A stretch of 64,000 nt of DNA from Perlucidibaca sp. (GTDB taxonomy: Bacteria; Pseudomonadota; Gammaproteobacteria; Pseudomonadales; Moraxellaceae): the NCBI GenBank assembly GCA_023265995.1, contig JAHFSA010000009.1, positions 78,366 through 142,365 on the forward strand, given 5' to 3'. Under the pieces are notes generated by a model, which was not told the DNA's origin, ran no database searches, and saw only the letters and a program-made list of their open reading frames with translations. Made by a program: the position numbers and the translations under genes. Below are positions 63,096-64,000 of this stretch, one piece after another. Position 1 is the stretch's first letter. Every line of letters begins with the position of its first letter.

Positions 63096-64000
63096 ATGAC
63101 CGCCATGACCCCGCGCGAAATCGTCCACGAACTCGATCGCCACATCGTCGGTCAGACCGCTGCCAAGCGCGCCGTCGCGCTGGCGCTGCGCAATCGCTGG
63201 CGCCGCATGCAGCTTGACGAGGCCATGCGTCACGAGGTGACACCGAAGAACATCCTCATGATCGGCCCCACCGGCGTCGGCAAGACCGAGATCGCGCGTC
63301 GTCTCGCCCGCCTCGCCAACGCGCCCTTCATCAAGGTCGAGGCCACCAAGTTCACCGAGGTCGGCTATGTCGGCCGCGATGTCGAGACCATCATTCGCGA
63401 CCTCACCGACATGGCCCTGAAGATGGTGCGTGAACAGGCCATCGCCGAAGTCGGCCAGCGTGCCGACGATGCCGCCGAAGATCGCATCCTCGATGTCCTG
63501 CTGCGCCCGGCGCGCGCCGGCCATGCCTGGGACACCACGGCGGCACCGCCCGCCGGCGAGAGCGACAACGCCACGCGCCAGCTGTTCCGCCGCAAGCTGC
63601 GCAACGGCGAGCTCGACGAGCAGGAAATCGAGATCGAACTGAGCGCCGTCGCGCCCCAGGTCGAGCTGATGACGCCGCCCGGCATGGAAGACATGGGCAA
63701 CCAGCTGCAGAAGCTGTTCGCCGGTCTCGGCGGCGGCAAGCAGAAGAGCCAGCGCATCAAGGTCCGCGAGGCGCTCAAGCGTGCCCGCGAGGAAGAAGCC
63801 GGCAAGCTGGTCAGCGAGGACGACATCAAGGCCCGCGCCCTCACCGCCGTCGAACAGCAGGGCATCGTCTTCATCGACGAGATCGACAAGGTCTGCCGCC
63901 GTGGCGAGACCCAGGGCGCCGATGTCTCGCGCGAAGGCGTGCAGCGCGATCTGCTGCCGCTGATCGAGGGCTGCACGGTCAACACCAAGCACGGCATGAT
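63096..64000 (+). CDS. hslU: ATP-dependent protease ATPase subunit HslU (partial, C-terminus outside window)
   Basis: The first 301 residues of HslU are present. They include [20 protein letters not shown], Walker [19 protein letters not shown], the pore motif GYVGRD, an I-domain with an Ala/Glu-rich region, and Walker [15 protein letters not shown]. It unfolds substrates for HslV. ATG 63096 is used, five bases after the hslV stop; ATG 63105 is an alternative. The open frame runs off the right edge. Confidence 0.96.
   Translation, partial: MTAMTPREIVHELDRHIVGQTAAKRAVALALRNRWRRMQLDEAMRHEVTPKNILMIGPTGVGKTEIARRLARLANAPFIKVEATKFTEVGYVGRDVETIIRDLTDMALKMVREQAIAEVGQRADDAAEDRILDVLLRPARAGHAWDTTAAPPAGESDNATRQLFRRKLRNGELDEQEIEIELSAVAPQVELMTPPGMEDMGNQLQKLFAGLGGGKQKSQRIKVREALKRAREEEAGKLVSEDDIKARALTAVEQQGIVFIDEIDKVCRRGETQGADVSREGVQRDLLPLIEGCTVNTKHGM

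Overview
The window looks like a high-GC gammaproteobacterial chromosome, closest in gene content and order to Pseudomonadales. Pseudomonas-like signs are the assimilatory nitrate cluster with a PP2C/kinase fusion gene, the secretin-aroK-aroB-SPOR-gltB-gltD block, mrcA divergent from it, rpmE-argS-SPOR-hslV-hslU, and a CrbS/CrbR-type (MxtR/ErdR) regulator set around acs. I do not assign a genus. I saw no insertion sequence, prophage, CRISPR array, tRNA or rRNA gene. All of this is read by eye; no database search was run.

Region 1 (1-15.9 kb) is a nitrate assimilation locus, after a partial crotonase gene at the left edge. A leftward operon (nasC-like reductase, nasA, nirB, nirD) and a rightward pair (NarK-type transporter, PP2C-kinase fusion) diverge from a 139-bp gap. 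That gap holds two identical mirror-image sigma-54 promoters around one NtrC-like site. A second leftward operon (nrtA, nrtB, nrtD, porin) has its own sigma-54 promoter and a leader with an ANTAR-type hairpin overlapping an intrinsic terminator. The gene just upstream encodes a NasT-like ANTAR antiterminator. Together these genes take nitrate across both membranes, reduce it to ammonium, and appear to respond to both nitrogen limitation and nitrate. GltBD at 45-51 kb is the downstream ammonium assimilation step.

Region 2 (16-18 kb) holds dacC-ybeD-lipB. Region 3 (18-28 kb) holds an SSS-type hybrid histidine kinase, an MFS exporter, an AT-richer orphan gene, a LuxR-type response regulator, acs and a divergent DcaP-like porin. 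The acs/porin gap contains a perfect 14-bp inverted repeat.

Region 4 (28-44 kb) is mixed housekeeping and accessory genes: sthA, lipA, a DedA-PAP2 fusion, the PA2778/PA2779-type peptidase pair, an MBL hydrolase, two hot-dog (DUF4442) proteins, yajQ, an AraC regulator, slyX, uup, an acetoacetate-decarboxylase-like protein, ubiB and hemE.

Region 5 (44-64 kb) is core metabolism and cell envelope: gltBD, a DamX-like SPOR protein, aroB, aroK, a short secretin, mrcA, priA, rpmE, argS, an FtsN-like SPOR protein, hslV and the start of hslU. The pilMNOP genes usually found between mrcA and the secretin are absent.
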